Of a stretch of 64,000 nucleotides of DNA, positions 16,362 to 24,390 are shown one piece after another (within the stretch, counting starts at the first letter, position 1; each line of letters starts with the position of its first letter). Location of the stretch: positions 806,001 through 870,000 of the forward strand of contig NZ_JAUSXF010000001.1 in assembly GCF_030816475.1 (NCBI RefSeq), written 5' to 3'. Source of the DNA: Arthrobacter pascens. Its GTDB lineage: Bacteria > Actinomycetota > Actinomycetes > Actinomycetales > Micrococcaceae. The notes under the pieces are model-generated. The model saw nothing but the letters and a program-made list of their open reading frames with translations, was not told the DNA's origin and ran no database searches. The position numbers were made by a program, and so were the translations under genes.

Positions 16362-16424
16362 GCGCGAACAGGCAGATAATCCCCTCAAAAACGCGTAAAC
16401 GGGGCATTATCTGCCGGTTCGCGC
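16362..16424. repeat. Long-armed intergenic palindrome (family E)
   Basis: GCGCGAACAGGCAGATAAT followed by CCCC (16362-16384) is inverted at 16401-16424 as GGGGCATTATCTGCCGGTTC plus GCGC. The arms are about 23 bp with one mismatch and one single-base bulge; the loop is 16 bases. It lies downstream of the STAS-like gene on the minus strand. Structure matches the other intergenic palindromes in this window although the sequence differs. Confidence 0.85.
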
Positions 16425-16471
16425 CGGGGTATTCGGTCCTGACCGTTCAGGCCGGGTGTTCTGGCCGGGTC

Positions 16472-16891
16472 TTAGGCGGCGAGCTTCTGGAGTGCTGTCT
16501 TGTGGAGTGCTGTGGCTGCGGCCGGCTGAAGGGGCGGCAGGATGCTGAAAGTGCAGTCTTCCTGTAGCGGATCGATGATCGCCGGAAGATGGCGGGTCTT
16601 GGAGCAGTCGCGCAACTGCTGCAGTGCATCCGGATCCACATAGGCGGCCCGCATGTCGAGTTCGAGGTTCAGGCCCTTCCGCAGCGCGTTGGCACGCTTC
16701 ACCACGACGTAAAGTGCATGGATGCTGTGTACGGTGACGTGGCCCTTTGTTGATACCTGGGCCCGGGCGTCGTCGAGATCGACGCGGACAAGAATACTGA
16801 GCTTATCTGTCAAAACGATTCTGCTTTCCTCGGCGGCCGCTACGCTGCGGCCTGGTGGTTGCGACGCTGCAACCTCGTCCAGCGTAGACAT
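16472..16891 (-). CDS. STAS-like domain hypothetical protein
   Basis: A 139-residue soluble protein. The core 'ILVRVDLDDARAQVSTKGHV' then 'HALYVVVKRANALRKGLNLE' and 'LDMRAAYVDPDALQQLRDCS' follow the strand-helix order of STAS/anti-anti-sigma domains, but the usual phosphorylatable DSxG loop is absent, so an anti-sigma role is not supported. ATG at 16891 is preferred over GTG at 16912; neither has a strong ribosome site. No partner kinase is nearby. Confidence 0.6.
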   Translation of the reverse strand: MSTLDEVAASQPPGRSVAAAEESRIVLTDKLSILVRVDLDDARAQVSTKGHVTVHSIHALYVVVKRANALRKGLNLELDMRAAYVDPDALQQLRDCSKTRHLPAIIDPLQEDCTFSILPPLQPAAATALHKTALQKLAA

Positions 16892-17257
16892 CAAATGTGA
16901 CCCACGCAACACCGCGGTCCGAATTCGTCATTTTGATGGAGGGAGTAATGCCCGGAACCGCTGTCAGCGCAAGGGTCCCGGCCGGACCTTATGGCCACTG
17001 ATCGATCAGGCATTTCCCACTCATCCGGCCGGCTTAAGGGCGGTGCGGTCAGCGACACCGTGCTGGAAGCGGTTGACGAATACGCGGTAGCAAGAGTCGC
17101 AGCCACAACAGTCACACCCCGGACACCGGCACTGCAGTCTGGGGATCCAATACCCTTTTCCCTCCCAGGCTAGTGAACTGTGGAAGTTCCGGCCGATCCC
17201 CGCTCGCTGACAGCCAGCGTACTGGGACCGGAAGGCCCCTGTGAGGGCTGCCCAACG
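16892..17257. other. 366-bp intergenic region, possible plus-strand microprotein
   Basis: No gene is firmly supported. A plus-strand ATG at 16948 after GGAGGGAG opens a 17-codon peptide (MPGTAVSARVPAGPYGH) that ends at 17001, overlapping an ATG at 16991 for a 60-codon frame beginning MATDRSGISHSSG and ending 17173. That layout would suit a translationally coupled leader, but neither frame has family support. The promoter of the STAS-like gene must also lie here. Confidence 0.3.
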
Positions 17258-18001
17258 CTATGCTTCCGCTTCCAGCCACTCCTGAAACGTCTGGCGGCCG
17301 ACGGCGGCTCCCGGCTCCGGGACCAGGGCACCGCTGCGCATCGCCTTGAACAGCCGTCCCGGGACGACGACGCCCAGGACCAGTTTGTTCCGCTGCCTCC
17401 TGCCGGCGTAGGCGCGGGCCAAGTCCGTGAGCTGCTCCATCCGTGGGCCGCCGAGATCTGCTGCCCGGCCCTGCGGGCCTGCCTCCGCCGCATCCATTAG
17501 GGCCCGGGCAACTTCGCGGGCGGCCACCGGCTGGGTGATCATTCTGGGCACCAGAGCCAGCGGGCCCATCGATGTGCGTTCAAGCACCTGCGGGACGAAC
17601 TCGTGGAACTGGGTTGCGCGCAGGATCGTCCACGGAATCACTCCTCTGCTGACGGCGTGTTCCTGAGCCAGCTTTCCGGCGTAGTACCCCGTCGCTGCCT
17701 TGTCGATACCCACGATGGACAGTGCCAGATGGTGCATGACTCCTGCGGCCTTCTCCGCACGCAGCAGGTTGTTGGTGGTGGCTGTGAAGAACTCGACCGC
17801 CGGCTTTTCTGCCGCCGTCCGAATGTTGGCGACGTCGATCACAGTTTCCACGCCTTCCAGCGCCCGGTTGAGGCCATGGCCAGTGACCAGGTCCAGGCCT
17901 TCTGATCTGGATAGGCTGGTCACCTGGTGACCGCGGTCCCGGGCGATGCCCACGACGTAGTGGCCAACGGTTCCGGTTCCCCCGGCAACAGCGATGTTCA
18001 T
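17258..18001 (-). CDS. NmrA-like NAD(P)-binding protein
   Basis: A 247-residue atypical short-chain dehydrogenase. The N-terminal 'MNIAVAGGTGTVGHYVVGIA' is a Rossmann GxxGxxG dinucleotide site. The canonical YxxxK pair is only partly retained as 'GYYAGKLAQE', typical of NmrA/NAD-dependent epimerase-like regulators and reductases. Later segments 'WTILRATQFHEF' and 'VAAREVARALMDA' also fit this subfamily. Redox partner or target unknown. Divergent from the MFS gene. Confidence 0.85.
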   Translation of the reverse strand: MNIAVAGGTGTVGHYVVGIARDRGHQVTSLSRSEGLDLVTGHGLNRALEGVETVIDVANIRTAAEKPAVEFFTATTNNLLRAEKAAGVMHHLALSIVGIDKAATGYYAGKLAQEHAVSRGVIPWTILRATQFHEFVPQVLERTSMGPLALVPRMITQPVAAREVARALMDAAEAGPQGRAADLGGPRMEQLTDLARAYAGRRQRNKLVLGVVVPGRLFKAMRSGALVPEPGAAVGRQTFQEWLEAEA

Positions 18002-18145
18002 CCGTGTGCTTCCTTAGTGTTGGTGGCTGTTGCCTACTTTAGGGTCTTTTCAGGCGTTCAAGGGGTCATCAGCGTGAGCAAGCACGCACCTCGCACATCG
18101 TCACGGGGCCCTGCCTGGACAGACCCGGGTCATAAGATAAATCTG

Positions 18146-19363
18146 ATGACTTTGCCAGATAGCCCGCAGCCTTTCAACTTCCGCAACATTGCCATTCCCG
18201 CGTTCGGGCCGGCGCTGTTGTTCTGTATTGGCGAAGGCGCCGTACTGCCGGTGGTGGTGCTTTCGGCCCGCGAGCTCGGGGCGTCCGTTGCCGTGTCCGC
18301 ATTGATCGTCACGCTGATCGGGCTGGGATCGTGGTTCTTCAACCTGCCCGCTTCTCTCATCACGCTGAAGTTTGGCGAACGCTGGTCCATCGTCGGCGCG
18401 GCCGCGGCGGGCGCCCTGGCGCTGGCCGCCGCGGCAATGTCCTCCCTGATCCCCAACGGACTGTGGCTGCTGGCAGTGGCGATGACCGTCGTCGGAATGT
18501 CCGCGAGCGTCTTCAGCCTGGCCCGGCAGAAGTACCTCACCGAGGCAGTACCAGTGCAATTCCGGGCGCGGGCGCTGTCCACGCTGGGCGGCGTGAGCAG
18601 GATCGGCGTTTTTGTCGGACCGTTTGTGGGGGCCGCAGCCATGCAGTTCGCGGGGATCGCCGGCGCCTACTGGGTGGGTGTGGTGGGGATGGGAGCGGCA
18701 GCAGTCCTGGCCGTCACCATCCCGGACCTGGTGGTTCCGCCCGCGCCCGACGGCGGGCACAAAGGCCCCGAACCCACCCTGCGGAATGTCGCCGTCGCCC
18801 ACGGCGGAGTGTTCCTGACCCTGGGCGTGGGCATCCTGCTGCTCAGCGCGCTGCGCGCCTCCCGGCAGGTGGTCATCCCGCTGTGGGCCGATCATCTGGG
18901 CATGGACGCCACCCAGGCCTCGCTGATCTACGGCCTGTCCGGGGCCATCGACATGCTGGTCTTCTACCCCGCCGGCAAGCTCATGGACCGCCGAGGTCGG
19001 CAATGGGTGGCGATACCCTCCACCATCATCATGGGCATCGCGTTGCTGCTGATTCCCTTTACGGCGTCGTTCACCGGCTTGCTGCTGGCGGCCCTGCTGA
19101 TCGGCTTCGGCAACGGCATCAGCTCGGGGCTGATCATGACCCTCGGTGCCGACTTCTCGCCGGACCGGGGCCGCGGCCAGTTCCTGGGCCTGTGGCGGTT
19201 CATCTCGGATGCGGGCTCAACCGGCGGGCCGGTGCTCCTCTCCGGGGTCACGGCAGTGGCAACTCTCGGTTCGGGCGTCTCAGCCACGGCGGGACTGGGC
19301 TTCGCAGCGGCGGCCGTGTTCGCCGTCGTGCTTCCCCGGCTCCGGCACCGCCGGAACTACTAA
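18146..19363 (+). CDS. MFS transporter
   Basis: About 405 residues with roughly 12 membrane helices. The inter-helix 2-3 loop is replaced by 'LITLKFGERWSIVG', and the equivalent loop in the second half is 'GKLMDRRGRQWVAIP', a recognisable MFS motif A (DRRGR). The substrate is not deducible; overall layout suits a drug/metabolite efflux permease. ATG at 18146 is chosen; GTG at 18074 is in frame and would add 24 mostly polar residues. Downstream is the convergent end of the SipW cluster; the two genes overlap by four bases at their 3' ends. Confidence 0.87.
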   Translation: MTLPDSPQPFNFRNIAIPAFGPALLFCIGEGAVLPVVVLSARELGASVAVSALIVTLIGLGSWFFNLPASLITLKFGERWSIVGAAAAGALALAAAAMSSLIPNGLWLLAVAMTVVGMSASVFSLARQKYLTEAVPVQFRARALSTLGGVSRIGVFVGPFVGAAAMQFAGIAGAYWVGVVGMGAAAVLAVTIPDLVVPPAPDGGHKGPEPTLRNVAVAHGGVFLTLGVGILLLSALRASRQVVIPLWADHLGMDATQASLIYGLSGAIDMLVFYPAGKLMDRRGRQWVAIPSTIIMGIALLLIPFTASFTGLLLAALLIGFGNGISSGLIMTLGADFSPDRGRGQFLGLWRFISDAGSTGGPVLLSGVTAVATLGSGVSATAGLGFAAAAVFAVVLPRLRHRRNY

Positions 19364-19812
19364 CAACTCAGCGTCCGCGTCAAGGGCGGACTGGTCCAGA
19401 TGTTGGTTGAGTTGGGGACTTTGTACTGGCCCCTGATTTCCACTCGCCAAGTGTCCGACAACAAGTACGAAGTGGTGTAAGGCGACTTGGCTGGCTGCTG
19501 CCCAAGTTCGGCGGTGTATACCGGGGAGGGATTCGTGCCGCTGAAAATCTTCAATTCGTAATAGTTCGCGTTTGCTACATGGCCATAGTTCTTGACAGTG
19601 ATGGTGGCTCGGAGCAGCAGCACGTCACAGGTGATGGTAACGTTCGTTGGCTGTTCCGCGGGTGCCAGGAGCGTTGCTGTGGAGTAACTGGTGGCGGCCT
19701 GGCCGGTGCCAGTGAACGAGGCGTTGGCCGCCGGCGCGAGCGTCAATGCCAGTATCAGGCACAGCACCACGCCGACCGCCCGGGCCGCAGAACCGATCCC
19801 CGGTCTACTCAC
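19360..19812 (-). CDS. Small secreted protein of the SipW cluster
   Basis: A 150-residue exported protein. After a signal helix (VVLCLILALTLAPAANA) the mature part opens 'SFTGTGQAATSYSTATLLAP', the short strand pattern typical of SipW-processed fibre proteins such as TasA. Two Cys (one near 'VTITCDVLL', one at the last residue) could form a disulfide across a compact beta domain. The GTG start lies eight bases inside the end of the signal peptidase gene, so translation is coupled. It may be a minor fibre subunit or surface adaptor; function is inferred from context. Confidence 0.7.
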   Translation of the reverse strand: MSRPGIGSAARAVGVVLCLILALTLAPAANASFTGTGQAATSYSTATLLAPAEQPTNVTITCDVLLLRATITVKNYGHVANANYYELKIFSGTNPSPVYTAELGQQPAKSPYTTSYLLSDTWRVEIRGQYKVPNSTNIWTSPPLTRTLSC

Positions 19813-20497
19813 TGGCAGCGGCTTCCGGGTCCTTGCGCCAGATGGATGCCAGTAACCCGATCACCAGGACAGCAGGTGCCCCGTATATGAGCGTGTTCTG
19901 TACCGCCGGCTGGCGCAGGGCGCGGATGGCCTGCCCCGCGTAGGGGACGGTGAGGACGTGCCGGTCAACGGTGCTGCCCTGGAAAGTTGCGGTCCACGGA
20001 TCCACGCCGTTGTTGGCGTCCCCCTTGGTGCTGACCGACGTCGTACCGTCCTGGTTGGTAAGGATCTCGACGACGCGGTGGGTCTCCACCCGCTGGTCCT
20101 CCACGGGGATGTGATAGGTGATGATGTCGCCCACCCGGATATCGCTGACGGCGGTTGGTGCCGTGACCACGACCTCCCCCGGGTTAATCAGGGGAGCCAT
20201 GGAACCGGTGAGCATAGTCGACGTCTGGTAGCCCAGGACACGGGGGCCGACGGCGAATGCCAGGAACGCTGCCACCGCGACGACGAACATTGCCGTGGTG
20301 AGGGCGCTGACGGTCCGCCGTATGGCGGCCTTGGAGCGGCTGGTCTGAACTGCGGTGTTTTCGGTGTTGCTGACGAAATCACGGGAAGGTGCGGTGTTGG
20401 AAGTCCCGGCGCCGCTGCCAGGTGCAAGGCGGCGCCGGGACGGCTCAGTTTCCGCGGCGACAGCATGTGCCGGGGTGAAATCAGATACTGTGCTCAT
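19805..20497 (-). CDS. sipW: SipW-type signal peptidase I
   Basis: A 230-residue membrane protease of the ER/archaeal-like (S26B) type. A disordered 60-residue N-terminus precedes one membrane helix (about 68-85), then the catalytic 'TGSMAP' (Ser 99) and 'ETHRVV' (His 140, replacing the Lys general base of bacterial SipS enzymes), 'TKGDANNGVDPW' and a C-terminal helix (YGAPAVLVIGLLASIW). ATG at 20497 is preferred to an upstream TTG. SipW enzymes process specific fibre-forming substrates such as TasA; the gene is flanked by two candidate substrates in one transcription direction. Confidence 0.9.
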   Translation of the reverse strand: MSTVSDFTPAHAVAAETEPSRRRLAPGSGAGTSNTAPSRDFVSNTENTAVQTSRSKAAIRRTVSALTTAMFVVAVAAFLAFAVGPRVLGYQTSTMLTGSMAPLINPGEVVVTAPTAVSDIRVGDIITYHIPVEDQRVETHRVVEILTNQDGTTSVSTKGDANNGVDPWTATFQGSTVDRHVLTVPYAGQAIRALRQPAVQNTLIYGAPAVLVIGLLASIWRKDPEAAASE

Positions 20498-20558
20498 CGC
20501 TGCCAAGCCTTCAGGTGAGTCCGGTTAGTGGTGCAGGGAGTTGTGCGCGGCGTACCTG

Positions 20559-21170
20559 TTACTTGACGGTGCCTGTGCGCTGCGTGCCCGTGAAGGCGAA
20601 ATCGATGGTACTGGTGAGGCCCTGGAAGTTGTTGTCAGCCGTAGTGGGCAGGGAAGTGGTGACCTTCAGGTTGTCTGCGCCCGCCGCCGTGAGGGCGGCA
20701 AGGTTGGCCAGGGTCCTGTTGGCGCCGATGATGGAGGTCTTGGCGAGGACCGTGGCGGGTGTGCCGGAACAGGTGTCAGCGCCTCCGGCCACCACTGTCC
20801 ACGCCGTAGTGCAGGATTCGATGGTCACCTGCAGGCCGTTGGTGACGTCCGTGGTCAGAATGTTGGCCGTTGTAGGCGTGGGGCTGGTGGTGCTCAGAGT
20901 GACCGCGTTCAGGTCCGAGTTGCCCGCCGGGTTGGACAGCGTCACGAACTTCTCAACGGAGTCACCGGGGAGCAGGCCCGTAACGGCGACGGCGAGGGTG
21001 TTGGTGCCTGTCAGGCTAATGACGGTGGTGCCGGCGGTCACTGCCTGGCTGGCGTTCGTCGTGGAGGTGAAGGCGCCGTAGGTTCCCATGCCCGCGACGG
21101 CGGCGGCAGTGCCCACCAGTGCGACGGAGGCCAGGATCTTGCCGGATGTGGTTTTCATGCTGATACCCAT
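20559..21170 (-). CDS. TasA/camelysin-like SipW-dependent secreted protein
   Basis: A 203-residue exported protein. Its signal segment 'ILASVALVGTAAAVAGMGTY' is followed by 'GAFTSTTNASQAVTAGTTVI', matching the start of TasA/camelysin-type mature proteins. The rest is Thr/Ser/Ala-rich beta sequence including 'LPGDSVEKFVTLSNPAGNSD', a pattern of the TasA family. Two Cys (ESCTTAW, ADTCSG) could pair. AAAGGA precedes the start. As first gene of the cluster it is the likely main substrate of the adjacent SipW-type peptidase and may form extracellular fibres; that assembly is inferred. Confidence 0.8.
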   Translation of the reverse strand: MGISMKTTSGKILASVALVGTAAAVAGMGTYGAFTSTTNASQAVTAGTTVISLTGTNTLAVAVTGLLPGDSVEKFVTLSNPAGNSDLNAVTLSTTSPTPTTANILTTDVTNGLQVTIESCTTAWTVVAGGADTCSGTPATVLAKTSIIGANRTLANLAALTAAGADNLKVTTSLPTTADNNFQGLTSTIDFAFTGTQRTGTVK

Positions 21171-21369
21171 GAGAAGTGTCCTTTTGTGTGTCTAGATGCC
21201 CTGCCCCAGCCGGGCCAATCGGGCCCCCAGCGGGCCGATCGTGTGCCAGGCTCACATGGGCTGGCAAGAACCACTATTCATGGGCTCGATCAAATAACAC
21301 CGTGGTATTTCATCAAGATTCCGTCAGGATTCACGGACATTGGCGCAGGTCAGGGCCACATACGCCCAA

Positions 21370-21425
21370 CTAGGTAGCAGCAGGGGTCGTTTTGGGCGCT
21401 CAAAACGACCCCTGCTGCTACCCAC
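21370..21425. repeat. Intergenic palindrome, family B, copy 1
   Basis: A perfect 21-bp inverted repeat: the left arm at 21374-21394 begins GTAGCAGCAGGGGTCGTTTT, and the right arm at 21401-21421 is its exact reverse complement, around a 6-base loop. Flanking TAG and CCA bases extend the symmetry imperfectly. It lies just downstream of the PAP2 gene. Related sequence occurs at 32652-32686 (one arm) and 52917-52982 (both arms). Confidence 0.95.
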
Positions 21426-21453
21426 TTGGGGGAGGAAAACAGGACCGGAGCGG

Positions 21454-22362
21454 TCAGAGCGAAGGCGGGACCCGCCGTCGGGCTGCGTACGCAAAGAGGG
21501 ATGTGGTGGCGACGGTGGCCAGATACCCGGCAATGACGATGAGCGAGATTCCGGCCCAGAAGTAGTTGGTGGTGCTGTCCTCCCGGCCGGGACCCGGCAG
21601 CATCCTGGACAGCGAAAACACCGCCACCACGGCGGAAGCCAGCCCGATCATCACAGGCAGCGTAAGCCAGATCTTGGCGGACCCCCAGTGCTTGCCGAAG
21701 CCCTCCCACACGTTCCACCAACCGTGATACCGCAGGATCAGCCAGCCCGCCGGGATCATGAAGGCGCCCACCAGCAGGAACGCAGCCACCACATCGGCAG
21801 GGCGGTGCCACTGGTTGATCAGCGTGGAGACGCCGGACGCGATCGCAAAGGTTCCGCCGACGAAACCTGCCATGGGGCGCCAGCGCGGTGATGCCATCAG
21901 GAACACTGCCGCCGCCGCTGACGCCGCGAGGGTGGTGTGGCCGGAAGGAAGCGAGTTCAGCTCCAGCGTGATCACGCCCTTGTCCGGCCGGGGCGGAAGT
22001 ACATCCTTGAGTATCTGGGTGGCGATATTTGCGCCAATGCACGCGGCGACGGCGATCCCCGCAGCAGCCCATCTGCGCCGGATCACCGTGACGAAGAGAA
22101 CCACGACGGCGGCCATCACCAGGGAGATGGTGGGCAGCCAGTCCAGGAACTGGGTGGCCGCCTTGCCTGCCGGGCCATGGATGTCCACGGCCTCAACCAG
22201 TGCGGACTCGTCGATGAACTGGCCGGTGGTGGTCTGGACGAAGTAGTAGTAGGTAACGATCAGTCCCACGACGCAGGCCAGCGTGGCGAAGGCGAACATG
22301 AAACCGGAGCCAGGGGCGGGTCGCTGTGAACTCCGGGGCGGGGCCTGCCGTGACATGGTCAT
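21454..22362 (-). CDS. PAP2-family membrane phosphatase
   Basis: A 302-residue polytopic protein with the three PAP2 motifs: KDVLPPRP, LPSGHTT and 'STLINQWHRPADV'. An unusual C-terminal extension adds two more helices ('IWLTLPVMIGLASAVVAV' and 'AGISLIVIAGYLATVA'). Family members dephosphorylate lipid phosphates, for example undecaprenyl pyrophosphate recycling, or phosphatidic acid. Divergent from the dedA-like gene; both act on membrane lipids. The ATG-ACC-ATG start region offers two starts. Confidence 0.9.
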   Translation of the reverse strand: MTMSRQAPPRSSQRPAPGSGFMFAFATLACVVGLIVTYYYFVQTTTGQFIDESALVEAVDIHGPAGKAATQFLDWLPTISLVMAAVVVLFVTVIRRRWAAAGIAVAACIGANIATQILKDVLPPRPDKGVITLELNSLPSGHTTLAASAAAAVFLMASPRWRPMAGFVGGTFAIASGVSTLINQWHRPADVVAAFLLVGAFMIPAGWLILRYHGWWNVWEGFGKHWGSAKIWLTLPVMIGLASAVVAVFSLSRMLPGPGREDSTTNYFWAGISLIVIAGYLATVATTSLFAYAARRRVPPSL

Positions 22363-22371
22363 CAGTTAAGG

Positions 22372-22433
22372 GTGTCACAGAAAACTGGGAGTCGCTTTCG
22401 GCCCCGTGTCGGGGTGGCATAGAAAACTGGGAG
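22372..22433. repeat. Direct repeat between divergent PAP2 and DedA genes
   Basis: GTGTCACAGAAAACTGGGAG at 22372 and GTGGCATAGAAAACTGGGAG at 22414 differ at two positions and are 42 bp (four helical turns) apart. Each is followed by a short C-rich segment. They lie immediately upstream of the PAP2 start and could be paired activator or repressor sites for the divergent genes. Confidence 0.7.
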
Positions 22434-22524
22434 CGCCTTCAGGGGGGCAGGGGTATTGTCGGCTACAAGCCAGGTGCCCCGCCCGGGGTTCGGCACAGGC
22501 GCAGCCCGCCAAGGAGTTCCCCGA

Positions 22525-23157
22525 TTGACCCAGTTTGTTGATGGCATTCTGAACGTTCCGCCGGTCCTCGCCTACGTTGTGGTGGCCTGCCTGGTATTTG
22601 CCGAGGACGCATTGTTCATCGGGTTCATCCTGCCCGGTGAGACGGCCGCCGTGCTGGGCGGGGTAGTGGCCAGCCGCGGAAACGTCCAGTTGTGGCTGAT
22701 GATGGTGCTGGTAGTGCTTGCGGCAGTGGTCGGTGACTCGGTGGGCTACGAAGTGGGCAAACACTTCGGTCCACGGTTTCTTGACCTGCCGGTCCTGCGG
22801 AAGAGGCGCAGGAAACTCGAGGAGGCACAGGATTTTCTCCGCCGCAGGGGAGGGGCCGCCGTTTTCCTCGGACGGTTCGTGGCGTTCTTTCGGGCAGTCA
22901 TGCCTGCGCTGGCAGGCACCGCGCGCATGCCCTATCTGCGCTTTCTCGCATTCAACGTTGCCGGAGGGATTGTCTGGGGGACAGGTTTCGTGCTGCTCGG
23001 CTTCCTGGCCGGCAACTCCTACGAGACCGTGGCGAAGGCAGCAGGGCGCGACATCGCCGTCGTCGTGGTTTTGCTGGCGGTCATCGCATTGGTTGCGTGG
23101 CGCGTGCGGAAGGCCCGGAGCGAACGGGATCGCCGTGAAGAACCGGAAGCCGGCTGA
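22525..23157 (+). CDS. DedA-family membrane protein
   Basis: About 210 residues. Family hallmarks are the re-entrant 'EDALFIGFILPGETAAVLGG', the 'GDSVGYEVGKHFG' motif and 'GRFVAFFRAVMPALAGTARM' (conserved Arg in the active half), with a C-terminal helix. DedA proteins are thought to be lipid scramblases/flippases, including for undecaprenyl phosphate. TTG at 22525 is chosen because AAGGAG lies eight bases upstream; no ATG start fits as well. Divergent from PAP2 phosphatase, a sensible partner in lipid-carrier recycling. Confidence 0.88.
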   Translation: MTQFVDGILNVPPVLAYVVVACLVFAEDALFIGFILPGETAAVLGGVVASRGNVQLWLMMVLVVLAAVVGDSVGYEVGKHFGPRFLDLPVLRKRRRKLEEAQDFLRRRGGAAVFLGRFVAFFRAVMPALAGTARMPYLRFLAFNVAGGIVWGTGFVLLGFLAGNSYETVAKAAGRDIAVVVVLLAVIALVAWRVRKARSERDRREEPEAG

Positions 23158-23289
23158 TACGCGGACTTGCGTTCAGGCTTCCGGCCCGGCGCCTTGGCGT
23201 CCGGGGGCAGAGGGTCTAACGTCACAGCCAAGGGGACCTTCCGGTCATGTCCTGTCATGTCCCCTCCGGTCCGGTTCGAAGGAGGCATT

Positions 23290-24309
23290 GTGGTGGCCAT
23301 CATCAATAACGCTGTGTACGTGGACGGCCGTCGGACAGCGGATCCCGATGACCTCGATGAGACCTTCTTCCTCCTGCGCCAGCGGGAGGGAATGGCGTGG
23401 ATCGGACTCTACCGGCCGGATGTGGCTGAACTCCGGTCCGTGGCCGAGGAGTTCGACCTCAACCCCCTGGCCGTCGAGGACGCACTGGCCGGCCACCAGC
23501 GGGCAAAGCTGGAACACTATGGCGAATGCCTCTTCCTGGTGCTCCGCCCCGCCAGCTACCTCGACGACGAGGAAAGAGTGGAGTTCGGCGAGATCCACGT
23601 GTTCGCCGGCCAGGACTACGTGGTGACCGTCCGGCATGCCGAATCCCCGGACCTGGCCAAAGTGCGGAGCCGGATGGAGTCCCAGCCCGGGTTCCTCGCA
23701 CTGGGGCCCGACGCGGTGCTCTACGGAATCCTGGATCAGGTGGTAGACGAGTATGAACCCGTCGTCGCCGGACTCGAGAACGACGTTGACGAGATCGAGG
23801 ACGACCTGTTCGGCGCCGATCCGGATGTTTCCCGCCGGATCTACGAGCTTTCCCGCCAGGTCATCACTTTCCAGCGGGCCACCGGCCCGCTCGTGGGCAT
23901 GATTCAGGAGCTGATGGCGGGCACTCCGGAGCGCGAGCCCGGGAAGGAACTGCAGGACCACTTCCGTGACGTGCTGGACCACGTGATCAGGCTGAACGAT
24001 CGGGTCGCGTCCTTCCGCACCCTGCTGCAGAACGCGCTCGCAGTCAACGCGGCCCTCGTGGCGCAGCGCCAGAACGACGAGATGCGGAGGCTCACCGAAT
24101 CCAGTTATGAACAGAACGAGCAGGTCAAGCGCATTTCGTCCTGGGCCGCCATTCTCTTCGCGCCCACTCTGGTGGCATCGATCTACGGCATGAATTTCCA
24201 TGACATGCCCGAACTCAACTGGTTCTTTGGCTACCCCTTTGCCCTGAGCCTGATGGTCGCCATGGGGCTTGGCCTGTACCTGATGTTCAAGCGCAACAAA
24301 TGGATCTAG
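23290..24309 (+). CDS. corA: CorA-like magnesium/cobalt transporter
   Basis: A 339-residue protein with a large cytoplasmic N-terminal domain, a long charged helix ('VDEIEDDLFGADPDVSRRIY') and two C-terminal transmembrane helices. The signature 'YGMNFHDMPELNW' (GMN selectivity loop) lies between them. GGAGG is 4-7 bases upstream of tandem GTG starts (23290/23293). CorA forms a pentameric Mg2+ channel gated by cytosolic Mg2+. Confidence 0.93.
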   Translation: MVAIINNAVYVDGRRTADPDDLDETFFLLRQREGMAWIGLYRPDVAELRSVAEEFDLNPLAVEDALAGHQRAKLEHYGECLFLVLRPASYLDDEERVEFGEIHVFAGQDYVVTVRHAESPDLAKVRSRMESQPGFLALGPDAVLYGILDQVVDEYEPVVAGLENDVDEIEDDLFGADPDVSRRIYELSRQVITFQRATGPLVGMIQELMAGTPEREPGKELQDHFRDVLDHVIRLNDRVASFRTLLQNALAVNAALVAQRQNDEMRRLTESSYEQNEQVKRISSWAAILFAPTLVASIYGMNFHDMPELNWFFGYPFALSLMVAMGLGLYLMFKRNKWI

Positions 24310-24390
24310 GCCCCGTGGCCGTCCGTCCAGGAGCATCCGCCGCCCTTCGCCCCGGACCCCGCGGCGCCGCAGGCTGATGCTCCCGGTACA

